A DNA stretch of 8,385 nucleotides, taken from the NCBI GenBank assembly GCA_002707085.1, contig PALY01000129.1:1-8385 (forward strand), written 5' to 3'. Position 1 is the stretch's first letter, and each line of letters begins with the position of its first letter. Under the pieces are notes generated by a model. That model was not told where the DNA came from. It saw nothing but the letters and a program-made list of their open reading frames with translations, and searched no databases. This stretch comes from Deltaproteobacteria bacterium (GTDB taxonomy: Bacteria; Myxococcota_A; UBA796). A program made the translations under genes and the position numbers. This document shows, in pieces, positions 5,339-8,385 of the stretch.

Positions 5339-8110
5339 ATGCGAGCAATACTGTATTGGCCGTTATGTGTGGCGGTGGCACTATCTTGTGGGACCACAGA
5401 AGATAAAGAACCCGGTGTCGATACGAACGCGCCTTCCGATGCAGATGCAGACAGTGATGCAGATGCAGACAGTGATGCAGATGCAGACGCGGACAGTGAT
5501 GCAGATGCAGACGCGGACAGTGATGCAGATGCAGACGCGGACAGTGATGCAGATGCGGACGACACGGGCGACACGGGCGAACCCATCCCCACAGTGGAAG
5601 GTGTGGACGCTCAAATCAGCCCTCGCGACTACGGATACCTCTTCTGGCCCGGCAACCATTGGACCCGATGGACAGTGTTCGACAACATTCAACACGTGCA
5701 GACTGGCTACTACGGACTCTCCATCGATTACACCGCAGCAAGCTTCAACCACCTTGGGCTGATCTCTAGCGAATCATCCCCAAAAGAGGCCCTACATCAA
5801 GACAACAGCGTGATCACCGATCTTGCCGAAGCATCCGTCCGCTACTCTTTAATCGAAGGCAGTACCGAACACTTGGCAACCGGATTCTTCAACTCAGAAG
5901 GTACGGCATCGAACCCTTCCAGAATGATCGACATGGGACGGTTCATGCAGCGGGTCGACATCCCGAATGTACGCTACGGTGACAGCCCGCTGTACACGGG
6001 CAGCATTCAACTCGCTGCAATGACGCGCCACTTTGTACTGACCCATCGCACAGCCAGCAGCAGTAGCGGGGCTTCCCTCATCGTGAAAATTGATCTTGAA
6101 GGCGACGCCATTGAACAATTTACTGAAAGGGAATGGCTCGACGAAGCCCGTGCTGTGTCAATCCGAGACAGCGTTGGAGATGGCTGGACATTTATCATTC
6201 CTGAAACAGCAGGTGGGACACCAGAAATCTTTAGTACACCGGAAGACGGACTCAGCTTTGAAATGATATTTGAGGAGTACACCGCAGATGAAGAGATGGT
6301 CCTCTCCATCATTGCAATACCCTCCACTGCTGCAACCGATGAGCAGATCTCGGTCTGGCTCCATCCAGCAGAAACAGTGACCGTACAGTCGGCTCAACTC
6401 AACCGTGATGGTTCTGGCGGCGAAGTACTCACCGATGCCACCTGGGATCCTGAACGAGGCCTCTACCAAGTCGACATCCAAGATCTCACATCAGTCGGCG
6501 CACCCACATGGCCCGACTGGACCGACGCCAGCATGCACAACTGGTACAACCGGCACCGCATCGTCATTGAGAACGAAAACAGCACCCCAGTATCCATCCC
6601 TATCGGTTTCAATGGTGGTGGAAACGCAGCATTTTACATCACAGGTGGAATTCCCCTGCTTCGTTCGACCGATGGAGAACCCACCGGAGTTCCCGTGCAA
6701 ATCTCCAAAAACTGGCATGACCCGCCACACTGGTACCACCTATACAGCGCCCTGGAACTTCCTCCTGGTACACACGAGTTTGAACACACTTTCGCCCATT
6801 CAAAATGGGGTGAAGCCTACGCAGCACAACATGCACAACTGAGCCTGATCGGGTGGGGCCAGAACCAGCAATGGGACGAGTCTTCCCTTGGCGCCTGGGG
6901 AGAGTCGATCACCTATGACCCCGACATGACACTGGGTCGCTCACAGATCGACGATGTACGACCATTTCTGGTTGAGTCCGCAAGCGCATGGGGCTGGACT
7001 GGAAATGTAGGCGGGGCAAGCTTTCTCGTGTATGAAAGCGCTGCAGGATTCGATTCCTTTGCCTCTCACCAACTGGGCAGAATGCGTTCACACTATGCCT
7101 ATACAGGCCCCAACCTGACCAATGTGATCTACGCAGGCCTCTCACGAGATGGCAAAATTGAAGCAGAGCTATCTACACAGTTGGGACGTACCGATGACAT
7201 GGTTCGCGCCTACTACCACTTGAAATACACCTTCCTTGAAGACGTCAGCTACGACCGCTTGGCTCTCTTCCAAGTCGCAGCAGACCGCTACAGCGACAAT
7301 GGTTTCTCTCGCTATGCATACGGTGACGAATCCGGTGTCACCTTCGATGAACCCATCATCGACCACGTGACAACGGGCTACGCCAGCGCCGCGGACCGAG
7401 GGATTGAACTCTCTGGTGATGCTCCCTGGGTCATGCTGTACGACAACACCCGGACCGGTGACAGCTTGCCTGAACACAAGGCCAATATTGGTTTTGTCGT
7501 TCGCGATTACAAGGCTGTGATTGGAGAAGAAGTCATCACCACGCCCCATATAAACATGGTTCGCACATACAACGGTGGATGGTCCCAAATGGGGTTTGAA
7601 CTTGGCCTTCCCTACGAAGGTGGAACAGGCTTCGTTCCAGCAGGAAGCGTGGTCACCGCAACCGTCGAATACCTCGTACCACCCGCGGACAAAAGCGCCT
7701 ATTTCGGTTCAAGTGACTACCTCCTCGAACTGCCAGCAGACGACTACCAAAGTACGAATATGATGGAACTGCTCGCCACAGAAAACCAACTGGATGTGGC
7801 AGCCACAATCGGAACATTACGACGAAGCCACCCCATCGAGTTGGACGCAACTTCTGGGTTTACCGCCGTTCAATTTACTGTCACCGGAGGCCTTGGCTAC
7901 ACCCCCGTCACCATCCATGGACTCGCTCGGCCAGATGGCTGGCGTTTGGAGAAAGATGTGGATGGTGAATGGGAACGGGTGTCACAAGAAGTAGAGGGGA
8001 ATGACTACTGGCAGGCACATGATGATCCCGCTTCTGAAAGCTTTGACCTCATCTTCAATGTCCACAACCGAGGCACACAAGAGTACCGTTTGGTTCGCGA
8101 AGAGGAATAA
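5339..8110 (+). CDS. Large surface lipoprotein with acidic repeat linker, function unknown (923 aa)
   Basis: R2 and a short hydrophobic core end in the lipobox-like VALSC, predicting lipidation at C17 and export through the inner membrane. Residues 34-75 form an acidic linker made of DADADS and DADADADS units ending in DTGDTGEP. It is probably flexible and possibly calcium-binding. The remaining 840 residues are a globular extracellular region rich in aromatic, Gly and beta-strand-like segments. The best-ordered part is about residues 390-560, with W391, GGIPLLRSTDGEPTGVPVQI (from 436), WDESSLGAWGESITYDPD (from 512) and IDDVRPF (from 537). This style recalls carbohydrate-acting or carbohydrate-binding surface proteins, but I cannot name a family or catalytic residues. 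The C-terminal 150 residues look like beta-sandwich modules. The ATG has a very strong Shine-Dalgarno, GGAGG at 5329-5333, suggesting high expression. Confidence 0.88.
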   Translation: MRAILYWPLCVAVALSCGTTEDKEPGVDTNAPSDADADSDADADSDADADADSDADADADSDADADADSDADADDTGDTGEPIPTVEGVDAQISPRDYGYLFWPGNHWTRWTVFDNIQHVQTGYYGLSIDYTAASFNHLGLISSESSPKEALHQDNSVITDLAEASVRYSLIEGSTEHLATGFFNSEGTASNPSRMIDMGRFMQRVDIPNVRYGDSPLYTGSIQLAAMTRHFVLTHRTASSSSGASLIVKIDLEGDAIEQFTEREWLDEARAVSIRDSVGDGWTFIIPETAGGTPEIFSTPEDGLSFEMIFEEYTADEEMVLSIIAIPSTAATDEQISVWLHPAETVTVQSAQLNRDGSGGEVLTDATWDPERGLYQVDIQDLTSVGAPTWPDWTDASMHNWYNRHRIVIENENSTPVSIPIGFNGGGNAAFYITGGIPLLRSTDGEPTGVPVQISKNWHDPPHWYHLYSALELPPGTHEFEHTFAHSKWGEAYAAQHAQLSLIGWGQNQQWDESSLGAWGESITYDPDMTLGRSQIDDVRPFLVESASAWGWTGNVGGASFLVYESAAGFDSFASHQLGRMRSHYAYTGPNLTNVIYAGLSRDGKIEAELSTQLGRTDDMVRAYYHLKYTFLEDVSYDRLALFQVAADRYSDNGFSRYAYGDESGVTFDEPIIDHVTTGYASAADRGIELSGDAPWVMLYDNTRTGDSLPEHKANIGFVVRDYKAVIGEEVITTPHINMVRTYNGGWSQMGFELGLPYEGGTGFVPAGSVVTATVEYLVPPADKSAYFGSSDYLLELPADDYQSTNMMELLATENQLDVAATIGTLRRSHPIELDATSGFTAVQFTVTGGLGYTPVTIHGLARPDGWRLEKDVDGEWERVSQEVEGNDYWQAHDDPASESFDLIFNVHNRGTQEYRLVREEE
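5438..5560 (+). repeat. In-frame tandem repeat of 18- and 24-base units (Asp/Ala/Ser linker)
   Basis: Two 18-base units (5438-5455, 5456-5473; DADADS) are followed by three identical 24-base units (5474-5497, 5498-5521, 5522-5545; DADADADS). A partial unit follows to about 5560. The 24-base unit is the 18-base unit with GCGGAC inserted. Units are identical at the base level, not only as protein, so the array probably grew by recent slippage or unequal recombination. Unit changes keep the frame, so linker length could vary between strains. Confidence 0.93.
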
Positions 8111-8146
8111 ACAACGGTAATCATACTGACCACCGTTTACAGACCC

Positions 8147-8165
8147 AAAACCGGTGACAGGTTTT
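8147..8165 (+). promoter_or_regulatory. Small hairpin overlapping the ribosome binding site of the hydrolase gene
   Basis: AAAACC (8147-8152) and GGTTTT (8160-8165) can pair around GGTGACA. The AGG at 8159-8161, seven bases before the ATG at 8169, is the likely Shine-Dalgarno and lies partly in the 3' arm. Pairing could dampen initiation, but the stem has only two GC pairs. Confidence 0.25.
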
Positions 8166-8168
8166 CCC

Positions 8169-8385
8169 ATGCACATCAACACTCTTCGCTGTGAATTCGC
8201 AAAGCCCGCCAAAACCAACGGCAAACTCGTGGTGGTACTCCATGGCCGAGGAGACAGCTCTGCGGGCTTTCACTGGATGCCAAACACCATGGCATTGCCA
8301 GGGGTTTCGTGGCTCCTGGTCAACGCCCCCGACTCCTGGTACGGCGGATTTAGCTGGTACGACATGCCGCCAGACCACGGCCCCG
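8169..8385 (+). CDS. Alpha/beta hydrolase, carboxylesterase/phospholipase type (3' truncated)
   Basis: The frame is open from the ATG at 8169 to the window edge, giving the first 72 residues. It opens with a strand, KLVVVLHGRGDSSAGF, whose HGRGD (residues 25-29) is the oxyanion-hole motif after strand 3 of the alpha/beta hydrolase fold. The next strand VSWLLVNAPDSW (46-57) and the aromatic GGFSWYDMPP (59-68) match the layout of the Abhydrolase_2 carboxylesterase/lysophospholipase family, including YpfH-like esterases. These cleave carboxylic esters of short acyl chains or lysolipids. The GxSxG nucleophile and the Asp/His of the triad lie beyond the window. There is no signal peptide, so it is cytoplasmic. 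It begins 58 bases after the large lipoprotein gene on the same strand with a modest AGG ribosome binding site, and may be co-transcribed. Confidence 0.83.
   Translation, partial: MHINTLRCEFAKPAKTNGKLVVVLHGRGDSSAGFHWMPNTMALPGVSWLLVNAPDSWYGGFSWYDMPPDHGP

Noticed and set aside
5438..5560. Possible CRISPR array or integration repeat
   Set aside because: The units are directly adjacent without spacers and are in frame with a lipoprotein gene, so this is a coding tandem repeat.
5233..5592. Ser/Ala-repeat protein on the minus strand
   Set aside because: It is the reverse complement of the Asp/Ala repeat in the lipoprotein gene, whose frame has a signal peptide and strong start.

Overview
The window looks like chromosomal DNA from a Gram-negative bacterium with roughly balanced base composition. 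Two predicted lipoproteins cleave at a cysteine at residue 17. One of them continues into a long Asp/Ala/Ser stretch ending in DTGDTG, and the other is a compact disulfide-type Cys-rich protein. This lipoprotein style is familiar from Myxococcota and related former deltaproteobacteria, so I infer that group, without phylogenetic proof. There are no tRNA, rRNA, CRISPR or insertion-sequence signals.

Region 1 (1-254) is the most interesting. The first 106 bases are the tail of a reading frame that looks like the wing and last helix of an ArsR-type winged-helix regulator. Its stop codon overlaps the start of a 31-codon gene (103-198) in an ATGA junction. That gene encodes a metallothionein-like peptide with 11 cysteines. 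A strong hairpin follows at 226-254. Together this reads as a metal-sensor plus metal-sequestering-peptide operon.

Region 2 (325-1227, minus strand) is a two-gene operon: a small membrane protein, then a PKHD-type 2-oxoglutarate/Fe(II) dioxygenase, 15 bases apart. Its upstream region is shared with the divergent plus-strand genes.

Region 3 (1389-3898, plus strand) holds a GNAT acetyltransferase, a HAD-superfamily phosphatase, a VOC-fold protein starting one base after the HAD stop, and a 314-residue tryptophan-rich protein of unknown function. The HAD and VOC genes are clearly co-transcribed. The 314-residue gene probably belongs to the same transcript.

Region 4 (3926-5338) has a small Cys-rich lipoprotein gene on the minus strand and a divergent SnoaL/NTF2-like gene on the plus strand. 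The intergenic segment between them contains two short inverted repeats. A 446-base gap follows with no convincing gene.

Region 5 (5339-8385) holds a large surface lipoprotein (923 residues) with a tandem DNA repeat encoding an acidic linker. After it comes the start of an alpha/beta hydrolase of the carboxylesterase/phospholipase type, cut by the window edge. Apart from the proposed metal operon, the genes look like independent accessory or housekeeping functions rather than one pathway.
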